DNA of 64,000 bases from Plantago ovata (GCA_028274465.1 CM051458.1:79318085-79382084); one strand, 5' to 3'. Numbered from the stretch's first letter, positions 35,403-47,560 are shown. A program made the numbers and translations. The notes: generated by a model not told the origin, from the sequence alone.

Positions 35403-37135
35403 TCAAGCTTGGTTCTCCCCCTGAGTAGCAGCATCTTCTCCCCTTGTACCACTTTCTCCCCCTTGGTGGCCAGTAGAAGCAAAACCCAAGATTTCTTTGA
35501 AGCTTAAGAGACCATCAATTTCAGCTTGAATCGCAACCAATTGAGCTCTTTTAGCAGCAATCACTCCATCCAAAATAGACAATGCATCTGCTGAAGGCGG
35601 AATGCCATGGAGAAAATCATAAGCAGCAGCAGACGAAGATGGGACAGTAGGAGCAGTAGCCGGAGCAGTAGCCGAAGGAGGAGTTGAGGTATCTGGTTGA
35701 GCAACCTCAGGAGCAACTCCCTCATTCACAGCTTCTTTCCAAGGTAAATCATTACCCGGCTTGTTCAAAACCGTCCGATAGACCGTATACTCATCAGCAC
35801 AAATAACCAAAGCATCTTCTTTAGGCCGAAGCTCAAGGCCTTGAGAAGCCAGTATCCCACAGATGGTATGAGGCAAATGTAGAAAAACCTTGGTGCCTTT
35901 CTTTTTGAGGAAACAAATATGACGAAACATTTCTTTTCCAAGATTAATAGAGATACATGTCTTAAGCTTGAACAGAAAGATTGCATGTTCTTGAGTAAGC
36001 TGGGAAGTGTTGAAAGTAGGAATCCAGTTGCGAATAGACAGAGCATGTAGTACTGTCATCAAAGGAGTAAGCTTTGACACTGGTGATTTAGAATTCCACT
36101 TAGTGACTTGACCACCAGTGATTGTGGAAATCACCTCATCTAGCCTAGAATCAGCGACATGATGCTCCTCTACTTCTGGAATCGCAAAGTACACATTAAT
36201 GAGATCAGGTGTAAAGTTGTAGAAGTTTCCCCGTAAGTAAACTCTGCCAAACTTAGGATGAGTAGGATCACAAGTGTTGGAAGATAAATTGCAATAAAAT
36301 TCCCTCACAATGGTGGCACTGTAAGGAACCTGATATCGAACAGTATCAAGCCACCGCAACTTCTCCAAGAACGCATACAGATTATGCTTCCTTAACTCAT
36401 CCTCCAGCATCTCAACTTGTGTTACTAACTTCCTAGTTCTAAACAAAGGCCAAGCAGCAGCAAAATCCTCTGTATAGAAAGTATCACTATACACAGGCTG
36501 CTCAAAAGTCGAAGCATCAGACAAATAACCTTCCTCAAGCTCTGGAGTTGAACTTGTTCCAGTAGGTGGTTGACTAACCCCCTGTGTTTCCTCAACAGTA
36601 GTAGGCACCGCATTCTTATTTCCCTGCACTAACTCATCAGAAATAGACACCTCCTTCTCATTACCGTGCCCTAACTCATCAGACTCATCCCCAGCAAGAA
36701 TCAACTTCCGTCGCCTAGACCTAGTCAAGGGCACCCGCACAGTTTTACGTTTACCCTTAACCGGACGGACATGCTCAGACAACAAAACCATCAACGAGTC
36801 ATCACTAAACCAAATCCTCACCATTCGCAATGCTATCAGAAGTACTACTATATGCAACCCCAATATGCTCAAGCGCATACATTCGACGGAGTCAAATTTG
36901 GAGCAGTAGAAGATGTTACCTTCGAAGTAGAAACCACTGTTGCTCGCGGTTTTGGGCGAAACCTCCGTACCCGCGGCGAAGCAACCTTTTGACGAAGATT
37001 CAGTATTGCGGCGGCGAGCTCATCCGATGTTAATGGAGAAGCCGGAGCGTCCAGCGGTGAATCAGCCGGATCGGGTTGGGCATGTGGTGAAATCGGTGAA
37101 GAAGGTCCGATTGAAGATGGGTAAGGTGCGGCCAT
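35403..37135 (-). mobile_element. Copia-4 part: extra 3' coding block (putative plant transposon protein domain)
   Basis: A block downstream of pol and before the 3' LTR, mostly one long open stretch (35403-36878). The middle carries a globular region starting YSATIVREFYCNLS and including GRVYLRGNFYNFTPDLIN and ISINLGKEMFRHICFLKKKG. This resembles the 'putative plant transposon protein' domain common in Copia and Gypsy extra frames. The N-terminal part is Pro/Ser and acid rich and the C-terminus is Ala/Pro/Thr rich. There is no clear signal peptide or transmembrane anchor, so an envelope role is not supported. Function unknown. Confidence 0.7.
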
Positions 37136-38416
37136 GGTTAATTTGGGAGTGAGATGGCCGGAATTGAGCTGTTTGGGAGCGGCGATTTTGGGGTTTTACG
37201 GGAGGGTTGAAGGAGACGAGAGAGAGAGAGAAGAAGAAAAGGTTTTGGTTGGAATGAGTAAGGAAGTGTTTGGGTAGGTAATAAGCTAGCTAATTCCTAA
37301 ATGGTATCAAGATCCTCCTCAAAAATAATGTTGGTATATTTGAGATAAAATATATCTAAAAAAATGGTTAGCACCAAAAAAAAAAAGATATATGGTATAC
37401 CAAACATAAAAAATATTTTTGAAACAAATTCAAGATCAGGACAAAGAAATAAATTTTAGGAATTAAACTAAGGGAGGATATTTTGTATTTAAGAAATAAC
37501 ATAATTTCTTAATGTAACAGAAAACAAAATTCCCAACCCCATGCATAATGTACTCTCCCCCTTAACACAACCTATATGAATAACCAACAAAACACCACAA
37601 CCTAAGAATTTTAGACACAACAAATAATAAAAAGAATAAAAAAAAAACACATTTATGAAAACACATAGAAAATTCACAATCAGTCCAGAGGTGTTGGGTA
37701 AGGAGTTGCTCAACTTCCAGGTCAACACTCGATCAAGAAACTCCCATATTTATAAAAGCCTCACCTGTATTTTTCACCTGAAATTTTAGAAGACGTTTGA
37801 AACAAGTTGCTTTCTGGTCTTTGTTTAAATCTCAGTGCAATGTCCATGGGCGAATTTGCAAAAATATAATTTTTTTTTTTTGTTTGTGCTGTTCATTATT
37901 TATTTAATGCAGCTTTTTGCTTTTGTTTCTTTCCTAACCTTCATAGACTTGAGACCCGAAGATTGCCAGAAAACCAGAGACAAGTTTTACTTTCCTTGCC
38001 TTTCGGACCTTTGCGGCACTTGTTTAGCTACATAGGAAATTCAAGGCCCCTATGTGCTCTTTCTCTTGTGAAAAAGCATATAATATGCAAAGGAAATTCA
38101 AGGTTCCTAATGAAAGACTGGCTGTCATTCATATTATTGTGAGCTGCTCAAGCTCCAGGAGAGGGCTTCCAATAAATGAGCAAAACAAGGTGTCAACAGG
38201 GACTATTAATTTTTAGGGAAATCTCTTTCACTTATGCATTCCAGAAAGTCAAATTTCTAGCTTACTTGCAACATAGTACATAGACTGATCATAAAGATTC
38301 ATGCGTTTTCACATACACACAGACACATAAAAAAAAAAAAAACAACACACGCACACCACATGCATTCTACAGGAGTTAACTGTGGTGTTAAGCTAACCCC
38401 TAGTCGACTCCTAACT
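37136..38416. other. Copia-4 untranslated region between pol and the extra block
   Basis: Non-coding, with A- and T-runs. At 38371-38412 it carries a GGAGTTAACTGTGG...CGACTCC motif related to the LTR hairpin and to a piece of gag at 40300-40340. Confidence 0.5.
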
Positions 38417-40116
38417 TTAGTGAAAGCAAAGACCAAGAGACCTCCTAAGACTTAGAAATCTCTCAGTGTCTAAGGGCTTGGTGAACAGATCAGCAAGTTG
38501 GTTGGTTGTTTCTATATGATCCATACTTAGAATGTTGGCCTCAACAAGTTCTCTCAAAAAATGATGTCTTACGTCTATATGCTTAGACCTAGAATGATGA
38601 ACCGGGTTATGGGACAAATGTATTGCACTTAAGTTATCACATAATAACAAAACTGACTCACATTTAAGACCATAATCAGATAACATAGATCTAAGCCAAA
38701 GAAGCTGCGTGGCACCACTACTAGCGGCAACATACTCAGACTCAGCAGTAGACAATGAGACACAATTTTGCTTTTTGCTAAACCAAGAAACCAAGTTATT
38801 TCCTAAATAAAAACATCCTCCACTAGTAGACTTCCTATCATCAAGATCTCCAGCCCAATCAGAATCAGAAAATCTAACAAGTTGTAAAGAAGTATCTCTA
38901 GTATACCATATACCAAGTTCAATGGTGCCAGAAATATACCTGAGGATTCTCTTGACAGCATTTAGGTGGGTGGTTTTGGGATCAGACTGATACCTAGCAC
39001 ACACACATACCGCATACATAATATCTGGTCTAGAGGCTGATAGATATAGTAAGCTACCAATCATGGATCTGTAGAGAGTGGGATCAACACTTTCACATTC
39101 GCCTCGCCTTCTTTACTGATCTTCACGCTAGAGCTCATAGGAGTTTTCAGCACCTTTGCATTATCAAGGCCAAACCGTTTCACGAGGTTCTTTGCATATT
39201 TGGACTGATTTAAAAACAATCCATCCTTTTGCTGTTTGATTTGCAACCCCAATAAGTAGTTCAACTCACCTATCATACTCATCTCAAACGTAGAAGACAT
39301 GGTTTTGACAAACTTGTCAAGTAGAGTTTTATCAGTAGAACCAAACACAATATCATCCACATAGATTTGAGCAACACGGATATGAGAGTCGATTCTGAGA
39401 ATAAAGAGAGTCATGTCACCTGTACCTCGAATAAAGCCAAACTCAAGCAAACTCTCAGTTAGCTTCTCATACCAAGCTCGAGGAGCTTGTTTGAGACCAT
39501 AAACAGCTTTATCAAGTTTGTACACATAATCAGAGTGAAAAGGATTCTCAAAGCCTTTAGGTTGTTCCATATAAGCATCAACATCAATTTTGCCATGCAA
39601 GAAAGCGCCTTTAACATCCATTTGATACAAAGTGATCTTCAAGTAGCATGCAATAGCAAGAAGCAGTCTAATAGATTCAATTCCAGCAACAGGAGCAAAG
39701 GTTTCATCATAGTCAATTCCTTCTACCTGTGTATAGCCTTGGGCTACTAACCTAGCTTTGTTTCTAACGACTGTACCAGTTTCATCAGTTTTGTTTTTAA
39801 AAATCCATTTAGCACCAATAACATTTGTATTGTTAGGTCTAGGTACTAAGGTCCAGACTTTATTCTTAACAAACTGGTTCAGTTCTTCTTGCATAGCCAC
39901 TATCCAAAGTGAATCAGTTAAGGCTTCTTTGACATTCTTAGGCTCAATAGAAGATACATAGCAAGTATGGCGTACCTTAGCATGTGCCACATAAGAACAA
40001 CAAGCACATGTCATTACCATATTAGCCTTAAGACCTGCAAGATTTCTGTAATCAACCTTGGCTTTTCTTCTCAGCCGCGTGGAAGGAGTACCATCAGTAG
40101 CATCCCCTTCATCCAC
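38417..40116 (-). mobile_element. Copia-4 part: reverse transcriptase and RNase H
   Basis: Reverse transcriptase motifs (GAKWIFKNKTDETG, QMDVKGAFLHG, AVYGLKQAPRAWYEKL, active site QIYVDDIVFGS) followed by RNase H (FSDSDWAGDLDDRKSTSGG, STAESEYVAASSGATQLLWL, NQLADLFTKPLD). The wording is typical of the Sirevirus branch of Copia. Confidence 0.92.
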
Positions 40117-41455
40117 GTCTTCTTCTTGATCCTCATCGTGTCAGTAGGCGGGTCACTTGCAGCAGCAGTCACTGTCTCAGCAGTGGCTTCTTCTTCAGAT
40201 ATTTGCTCATCCGCATCATTGTCAGTCTCTTCCCCTGCATCAGATTCAACAGAGTTGTGTAGGCAAATTAAATCACAAGAAACATCAGTTACCTGGATAG
40301 GAGTTAAGTTCGGTGTTGAGTAACCCTCTGGATCAACTCCTTCTTGTGAATCACAAATTACAGCATGTAGAGCAACTACATCAGTATCTGCATCTGAGTC
40401 AGGCTTCTCATCATCACTTCCATCATCCTCTGTGTCCTCAATCTCCACCCAGTTGACTTTCAACCCTTTGAGTCTACGAAGATTGGGGCATTCATTGCGG
40501 TAGTGTCCCCATCCTTTGCATTCCCTGCACTGAATCTTATCCAGATCCCTAGGATTTGAACTAGAGGTAGGGAAGGTATCTTTTCTGTAGGAAGAGCTTT
40601 TAAAATTACCTTTGGAAGGATTTTTGGATGTGGAGGTTTCAAAACTATACTTAGACTTGGATTTTGGATGATACTTTTTGAAAAACTTTGTGGCTTGGGC
40701 AATAAAGTCTTTGGAATGCTCAGGATCAAAATCATTAATATCAATGTCATCATCACTATCAGCTTGAGTAGTTTTAAAAACTTTGGAACCTTTACCATAA
40801 TTTTCCTCTTGATCCATAAGATGAAGCTCATAGTTTTTCAAAATATTCATAAGAGTGGTTAAGTCCATGGTTGCTAAACTATGACTTTCTTCAATAGCAT
40901 AGACTTTGACATTAAATCTAGGAGGTAAGGATCTAATAGCTTTACGTACCAGAACTTTGTTTGCCATAGGTTCGCCTAGTTGGTGGGACTCATTAGCAAT
41001 ATCAAGTATCTTGGTAAAGTAAGTAGTGATGTCTTCATCTTCCTCCATCCTCAGTAGTTCAAACTTGCTATGTAGCAGTCTGATTCTGGTATCCTTCACC
41101 TTTGAATCACCTTCACAATGCTTTTGGAGAATATCCCAAGCACTCTTAGCTGTAGCACAGTTTTGGATTAGTTTGAACATATGCATATCAACCCAAGAAA
41201 AAAAATAACATTAAGAGCTTTTTCATTGTTAGAAGCTCCTATTTTCTCTTCTGGGGTATAGTCCTTGAGTTCTTTTGGAAACATATCACCATGTTGATCA
41301 GCCTTTTTCTTGGGATAAATAAATTCCTCCTCAACAGCTTGCCACAAGCCTGCATCCAAAGATTTCAAATATATACGCATACGCAATAACCAGTAAGCAT
41401 AGTTTGCTCCATCAAGAATCGGCAGCCTTCCAAGGTTCGGATTGGCGGTATCCAT
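40071..41455 (-). mobile_element. Copia-4 part: gag with zinc knuckle
   Basis: Starts MDTANPNLGRLPILDGANY just inside the 5' LTR. It has the UBN2-type gag core (SAWDILQKHCEGDSKVKDTR, LHSKFELLRMEEDEDITTY), a basic stretch and a CCHC knuckle (CRECKGWGHYRNEC). The C-terminal half is acidic and runs into the region before reverse transcriptase. Confidence 0.88.
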
Positions 41456-41509
41456 CTTTTGTACCTAAAAACAATTACCTATAAAATATAACAAGCTCTA
41501 GATGCCAAT

Positions 41510-42483
41510 TGAAAGAATATAAGGATCGATAATAACTTGTTAATAGGAACAATTCGCCAGTAAGCAGGAGTTATCGATGTGGTTGAACAACTCGTACGAT
41601 AACACCTCAGTAATCCACAACTACTACCTGCAGATTAGTCAGACAAACACAAGTAATATATATATCAGAATATTAAGCACAGCGGAAAGTAAATAAGAAC
41701 CTGTGTTTGTAAATTTTCAAGCAGCTTTGGATAGCTTGCTTGATGCCCAGTCAAGGCAGAAAAACCACTAAGAAGAATATGTTTGTACAACGCTGTATAC
41801 TCCCTATTCTATCTTAGTTGAAACAATACTAGTCACCTCACGATGATATAGAACCCAATCTATCTATTCTATTCTCAATACGTTGTTAGAGAGATCTAGA
41901 ATATAAACTAGTATAAAGACTCAAAAACAAACAACTAAACTAGAAAGACTCTAAACGAATTCTTTGGTTGTAAATTTCTTGCTCTCGAGATGTATCTTCT
42001 TCATCGTTGATGTGGACATATATATAGTAGCGAAGTACTTGAGCGGATAGCAGAGTACTGAGCGACTATTTAGCAAAGTAGTAAGTGAATCCAATCAGGA
42101 AACGCGTTCCTACTATTTAGCTAAAAAGGACATCAACTTTGAATGACTTCAAACTCTGAATCTAGACTTGATTTCGTCCTCTTTTATCCAATAGGAATTG
42201 TATTCCTACTTGGATTCTCTCTCCTTTATCCAACACGCTATGATGCTCTGTTTTTCTTCCTTTCCTAGTCAGAAACAACTTCTTCCTATTGACACATTCT
42301 GAAATCTAGTTTCCTGCACACAATAAATATCTACAGTTGTGGAACTAGTTAGTAGTAAAGTAAAGGTAAAACACAGTATAAATTCGTTAAATGTATTGTT
42401 GACAAATATAGGAGTTAACCAGACAGGTTAACTCCAAGGATAACTCCTTGGTCAACTCCAGTGTAAAAACACATACACTTACA
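41510..42483 (-). repeat. Copia-4 5' LTR
   Basis: 974 bp, partner of 34126-35093, with the same 10-bp-stem hairpin at about 42411-42435. Confidence 0.92.
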
Positions 42484-44793
42484 CTCAGTTATGAAAGTGA
42501 AAATTGAGATTAGTGTCTTACGAGAAACTATACCTGCCTCACTTGTAATCGCTTTGAATTCCGACAAAGTCTAAATGACTTGATGAATTTATATTACCAA
42601 AAAAAAAAATCTTATAATTAGTTTTTCAAAATAAATTATAATTAATTCAAAGTCAAATGAAAATAGAAGACATGCAATACGGTGAAAGATAACATAACAT
42701 ATTAAAAGAAAATTCGTGTTTGACTATCAATTTGTTTATGCTTTGTTCACAAGAACAGCTTCACCTTCTTTGTAACAGTAATGGTGTTTTTGGGTGCTTG
42801 AATTTCCCAACCGTTTAATGTATTCAGTTTCGAGCTTGTCATTATGTTGTTGACTTACTGGAGAATCATATAAAGTGTGGTGTGCTTAGTTATTTCATGA
42901 TGAATTGGTGAGCTTTAGTGTGTGTTATTGTTTTTTACATTTCTGTAGTACATTCGTTCTCAGACTTGAAAATGTTTACATTTCAAACTATGTTATTGTT
43001 TTTCATTTTTTTTTACGTAGTAAATTATTTTGTGACTTTACTTTTTAACACCAATGAATAATTTTTTATTAGAGTGATGTATTTTTTTCTGATGTTATGT
43101 CATTCATAATCTTATTGGATCAAGCCAGTATACCAAATTATACATTCTTCTTTTATCTTTTTCTTGTGGCTTGTAGTTGATGAATTTTATGTTAGTGTAC
43201 GCATTTACTGTGCATGAGGTTTGGTATTTTACCTTGCCCTGAAGTGTTTTATTGTTTCATGACGACATTTTGCGGCTTGAAGCTTTGAGTTTCTAAATTC
43301 TAAGATCAAGTTTCAGAGCTAAGTATTATAGTATAGTTACAGTTGTGCAATAGAAAGAATTTTGTGGTGTTCTGATCAGATGAGGTAAGCCCCCAATTTA
43401 TGCTTCCAGTATCATCTCATGTCAATAGTACACCGGAATGGCTTATCTTTACTATAGTTTTATTATTGTACTGTTAAAACTGTGTTCTCTTGTTGTCTTC
43501 TTCATCACTGCATGGTTCCATTCATTCATTGTTCGAAACTTTAATTCATAGTGGAAACTTGTAGCACCATGGAGCAGATTGATTGGTGTTTTTGTTTGAG
43601 ACAAACTTGTTTTCCGATTCTTCTGTTTACTTATCTGAGGTTTTGTGGTGGTCCTAATTGCCCTTTTCACATGAAAAATTGCATTTACTATTCAGTTATT
43701 TTCTGTCATGAATTTTATCTTGTTCTTGGATAGTTAGGCCATTACGTCCTCACTATTATAGACTACCTTCACAAGTTTACGTTCATAAACTTTGTGGTGA
43801 CAACATTTCATAAGTTCGCATTACCTATCTTTAAGATTGATTTGTTATTCTTTGTAATTTTATTTATGCTTAAAAAATTAGTAATAAGATTCAATAAAAC
43901 ATTGTACGTCGAGTGATATTTTAGGTGTTGTTTGGAGCAAATAGATTGCGGAAATGATGTTTTTAGGTTAATAGGTTCAGACAAACTTGTTTTTTGGCTC
44001 GTTTTATTTGCTGCCGCAAATGCTCAAATCCTTGAATAAGGTTCTGTGGTGGTCATAACTTTTCACATGAAAACTTGTACTCGCTATTCAATTGTTTTAT
44101 GTTCTATATTATATTTATTTTTCTTAAAATGCTTGTTCTTGGATAGTTAGGTCATTATGTTCTCACTATCATAGACTACCCTCAAGTGTTTACGAACGTT
44201 CTTACACTATATAGTTTATAAACTAAATTATAGGTGTGCGTTTAAGTGATATATTTCATAAGTTCACATTACTCAATTAGTAATGTGTCGATTATCAATT
44301 AGTATATATATTTTTTGTTTATGTTTAAAATCATTTTGTGATAATTATATATTTAATATATTTATTTTAATACATAATTTAATAAACAAACAATGTTTTA
44401 TAAAATTACGTTTCACCCGGGTACGCGGTTTCTAGTATTTATATAATCCTCTCTATTACGGTTGGTTTTGGGACGGGGCATTAACCAGTCTTTTCTTTGT
44501 CTACAATTTTGGATTGCTGTATATGCGCAAGACGCGCGCGGCTTTGTAATTACTTTTTGTAGGATTTATGCGGTGGTTGGCTGGTTTAGATTGAATTCGA
44601 GTTAGAATTGTATTAGGAGATCTAAATGGACTTGACTAATATAAGGAAACAGTATGTAGCTAGTAATTACAAGTATATATATTATTATAAATAAAAAGTA
44701 TATTTTATATAGGAGGGTTACGGAGAGGTATATTATAGTAGCTAGCTAGCTAGCAAATAGCAATTGATTTTAGCTACTAAAAATTAATTGTGA
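42484..44793. other. AT-rich spacer with a direct duplication and a Helitron-like end
   Basis: Mostly non-coding. Stretches 43597-43780 and 43979-44200 are imperfect direct repeats sharing GACAAACTTGTTTT, GTTCTGTGGTGGTC-like and TGTTCTTGGATAGTTAGG. Near 44414-44436 ACCCGGGTACGCGGTTTCTAGT resembles a decayed Helitron 3' terminus (GC-rich hairpin then CTAGT), but the following base is A, not T, and the hairpin is weak. A TATA-like TATTTTATATAGG lies at 44701-44713 before the DUF295-like gene. Confidence 0.45.
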
Positions 44794-45852
44794 ATGGAGA
44801 AATTAAAGGGTGCAGGTGATGAAAGAGAGGAGGAGAAATCGATTAATATTGATGAACTTGCCTTGCATATTCCTCCTTTGACGAAGCAATCATACCCATG
44901 GCTGATCATATTTGATCATGATGATGATGATGAGAAGCAAGATAAGCGGCATATATTTTATAGTGTAGGAGAGGATCGTTATGAGGTCCGTACCATGCCT
45001 GAATATCTTGGGGTTAAACACATGATCAGTTGCTGCTACCATGGGTGGTTACTTTTGGCGGGTGGTTCTGATGGATGCAGACTTCTTAACCTTTCGACAT
45101 TGGTCATGTTAGACCTTCCACCACTCGATGTCTGCTACGTGCACCATTCTGTTGTGTCGTCTTCCCAAATAGACGACAGTACCTGTCGTGTTCTCTTCAT
45201 TGAATGGGGTTGTTCGGTGTTTCATTCTTGTTATTTAGGTGATGATTATTTTGTCACGCAAGAGCTGTCGACTGATGATCCGGAAGATGAAGATATACTT
45301 TTGCGCACCGTTGTTGCCGCCACAAACTTCCAGGGTAAACTCTACGCCATGTCCGTGGCCTATAATTTGATGACAGCTGATTTTTCTGATCCAGATCTTA
45401 ATTTTACAACAATCATCAGAGCTGCCAAATTGCTCGAATTTCTGCCAGTTCGTAATGAAACAAAATGGTATCTTGTAGAATCTTGTGGGGAGTTGTTATT
45501 TATTTACAAACGCAGTTTCAACTATGAGCTTGCAGATTTCAAAATCTTTAGAGCCAACTTGAGCGGGTCAGAATGGAAGACCGTACAATGTTTAGGCGAT
45601 CGAGCAATTTTTTTGGATGATTACAAGGGCCTGTCATCATCTTATGGGGCATCGAAATTGGGTTTGAGACCCAACTCAATCTATTTCGTTAACGGAGCTG
45701 AAGATCAGCAATTCTTTATGAACGGGGCTGGTGATCGAAACCTCTATATTTACAACTTAGAAGATGAAAGCATCACCTTAGCTCAGCCCTGCCCTATCAT
45801 CCGTTCTAATAATGTATCTTTATGTTGGGCAAATATTAATTACTCTTACTAA
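44794..45852 (+). CDS. DUF295 / KIB1-4 beta-propeller domain protein, no F-box
   Basis: A single-exon, fully open frame of 352 residues. The protein matches the plant DUF295 family (KIB1-4 beta-propeller), many of which carry an F-box at the N-terminus and act as substrate receptors of SCF ubiquitin ligases. Visible family landmarks are SYPWLIIFD at about residue 37, HIFYSVGEDRYEVRTMPE, ISCCYHGWLLLAGGSDGCRLLNLSTLVMLDLPPLD, FQGKLYAMS, WYLVESCGELLFIYK and IYFVNGAED near the end. The N-terminus is short, acidic and basic, without F-box residues, so an SCF role cannot be assumed. LGLRPNSIYFVNGAED and the following FMNGAGDRNLY look like a local repeat of one short motif. The gene lies in a block inside Gypsy-1, yet no stop or frame change interrupts it. 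Confidence 0.85.
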   Translation: MEKLKGAGDEREEEKSINIDELALHIPPLTKQSYPWLIIFDHDDDDEKQDKRHIFYSVGEDRYEVRTMPEYLGVKHMISCCYHGWLLLAGGSDGCRLLNLSTLVMLDLPPLDVCYVHHSVVSSSQIDDSTCRVLFIEWGCSVFHSCYLGDDYFVTQELSTDDPEDEDILLRTVVAATNFQGKLYAMSVAYNLMTADFSDPDLNFTTIIRAAKLLEFLPVRNETKWYLVESCGELLFIYKRSFNYELADFKIFRANLSGSEWKTVQCLGDRAIFLDDYKGLSSSYGASKLGLRPNSIYFVNGAEDQQFFMNGAGDRNLYIYNLEDESITLAQPCPIIRSNNVSLCWANINYSY

Positions 45853-45904
45853 GACTCGAGTCATCATGATATAAAGAGATTATAGATTAACTAATTTATT
45901 TTAT

Positions 45905-46080
45905 TTTTAAAACGACAAATATTATAACTACTTCTACCCTACTATTATATAATATCTTAAACCACCTTAACTACTTCTACCCTACTATTATATAATATCT
46001 TAAACCACCTTATATCTCCATCTCTCTTCCGCCAGACCACTTTATAACTCCACTATTACTGTTAACTATTTGTAATGTAA
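45905..46080 (-). repeat. SINE-like repeat, copy 1, with a 43-bp internal tandem duplication
   Basis: Contains ATATTATAACTACTTC and ATATCTTAAACCACC, also found in altered form at 48105-48175. A 43-bp unit is repeated exactly at 45926-45968 and 45969-46011. Orientation is taken from copy 2, which has a tRNA-type B box on the minus strand. Confidence 0.5.
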
Positions 46081-46610
46081 GCTTTTCTTTTTTTTTTTTT
46101 TTTTACATTAGCTTATCAATTTTATAAAGTTGGACAGTTAGATTTTATAATTTTATATAGCTATACTATATGATACGGGCCTCCTGGTGTGGGATGGGAT
46201 CGTCTAGTCCGTGGAATGGTAATCTTCGCCCCTCTAGCTCACATATATTAGGGTTCATTAGATCTAAATCCGCTCTTAGATTCACTTATTACATCTAGGT
46301 CCCTATTAGAGTAGTTATTACATCTGACTACCTTGCCAGATTCATCTAATTACATCTAAACCCACGACTTTGACTTTAGGCGAATTAAAACCTGAAAAGT
46401 ACATTTTTGCCACTCTGAAAAAATTTGATTTTGTAATTGTCCAAACAACTACTATTTTTCAATTATTACACTTTTAACTCAAATGTTTTTAATTTTACAA
46501 TATTGACAAAAAAAAATTCTACATAGCACACATAACTTTTCTAAATGTCAAAATGGTCACGAAATTTATTTCATAACGAACCCACATAAACTTTATATTC
46601 AAAATGAACC
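46081..46610. other. no gene seen
   Basis: T-run at 46088-46104, then non-coding sequence with scattered TTACATCTA repeats around 46288-46355. Nothing is recognised. Confidence 0.5.
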
Positions 46611-46637
46611 AAAAAAATTAAAAACATAAAAAAAAAA

Positions 46638-46845
46638 AAAGAGCAAGGAGCTGATCGGAAAAGCTCCGATTGCAGCTGCCTATGGAGCTGTGTGAAGCTC
46701 CATACCGGAGCTGCAAAGCTCCAGATTTGGAGCATCACAGCTACAGATCGGAGCTGTGATAAGCTCCATCCGATCTGGAGCTGTGATGACTCCGATTGGA
46801 GCTCGATCATCTCCAGTCGAAGTTTTCCATGTACCAGAGAGCTCC
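46638..46845. repeat. GGAGCT/AGCTCC palindromic array followed by a purine-rich tract
   Basis: More than ten copies of GGAGCT or its complement AGCTCC, in both orientations, separated by GATC-like or CAGATTTG-like spacers, preceded by a run of A. At 46862-46925 follows an almost pure A/G tract. The layout recalls the palindrome clusters of the Gypsy LTRs, but no element ends were found. Confidence 0.6.
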
Positions 46846-46925
46846 GATTTCGGTATCAGAATTTGGAGAAAGAAGAAGATAGAAGGAGGAAAAGAGAAAA
46901 AAAAGAAAAGAAAAGAAAAGAAAAA

Positions 46926-47105
46926 TTAATATAACAAAATTATAAGGCCATATTTGGCTAGCAACTTATGGATAGTGAAGTAAAAGTTGGTCAACGTTTT
47001 TTTTTTTTTTTGACCCAAATGTAATTGTTAAGCTAATAGGGGTCTGGATGAAAAGTGGTCATCTAACAGGTGTCATATGTAATAATGTATATATCATAGG
47101 AACAT
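46926..47105. other. no gene seen
   Basis: Non-coding sequence with a T-run at 46998-47012; nothing recognised. Confidence 0.45.
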
Positions 47106-47560
47106 TTTTTTTCAAACAGCCAACAAATCACATTCCACTAAATAAAAGCACAAGAAGTGCAAAGAGTACGGAGTTACGGAGCTAACCCAACGAAACTCCA
47201 AACTAAATATCTAGGCTGGGAGGTCAATAGAAAGTGAAGAAAGCAACTAGAAACAGTGAGAGAAAGCCCGCAACATAGAAGGGGATAGTCCCCTCTCCTG
47301 CGCCTCTTAACCGTCGCGAGGATCAAAAGCATAACATAGGCTCTAGGAACCAATCCGCCACTTTAACATGAACACTTAATTTGCTTTTCCCTAAGAACAC
47401 AATTTGATTTTTTTTAAGTATTTGCCAATGCGTCCATTCAACATTGTTAAAGAGGAGACTTTCCTTACTTTCCACAAACTCCAAATAGTTCCAAACCAAA
47501 AATACGCTATACTTTCACAGTTCGGACCAATATTAAATGAGGTATTTTCATGCTAAATTT
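47106..47560 (-). mobile_element. possible LINE 3' fragment
   Basis: On the minus strand a decayed frame around 47460-47510 reads WKVRKVSSL, resembling the tryptophan-rich segment between zf-RVT and RNase H of plant LINE ORF2. Many stops follow. Evidence is weak; it could be unrelated decayed DNA. Confidence 0.25.

Larger units (their letters stand above)
34126..42483 (-). mobile_element. Copia-4, Sirevirus-like Ty1/Copia retrotransposon (minus strand)
   Basis: LTRs 34126-35093 and 41510-42483, about 1% different by eye, flanked by the perfect target duplication CTCAG (34121-34125 and 42484-42488). Parts in element order: gag with zinc knuckle, reverse transcriptase, RNase H, then an extra coding block before the 3' LTR, as Sireviruses often have. 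Protease and integrase are not recognised. Broken, but young by its LTRs. The solo LTR at 9748-10587 belongs to a related family. Confidence 0.92.

Noticed and set aside
42984-44436. A complete Helitron ending at 44436
   Set aside because: The CTAGT end is followed by A rather than T, the hairpin is weak, and no matching 5' TC end was found; kept only as a remark.
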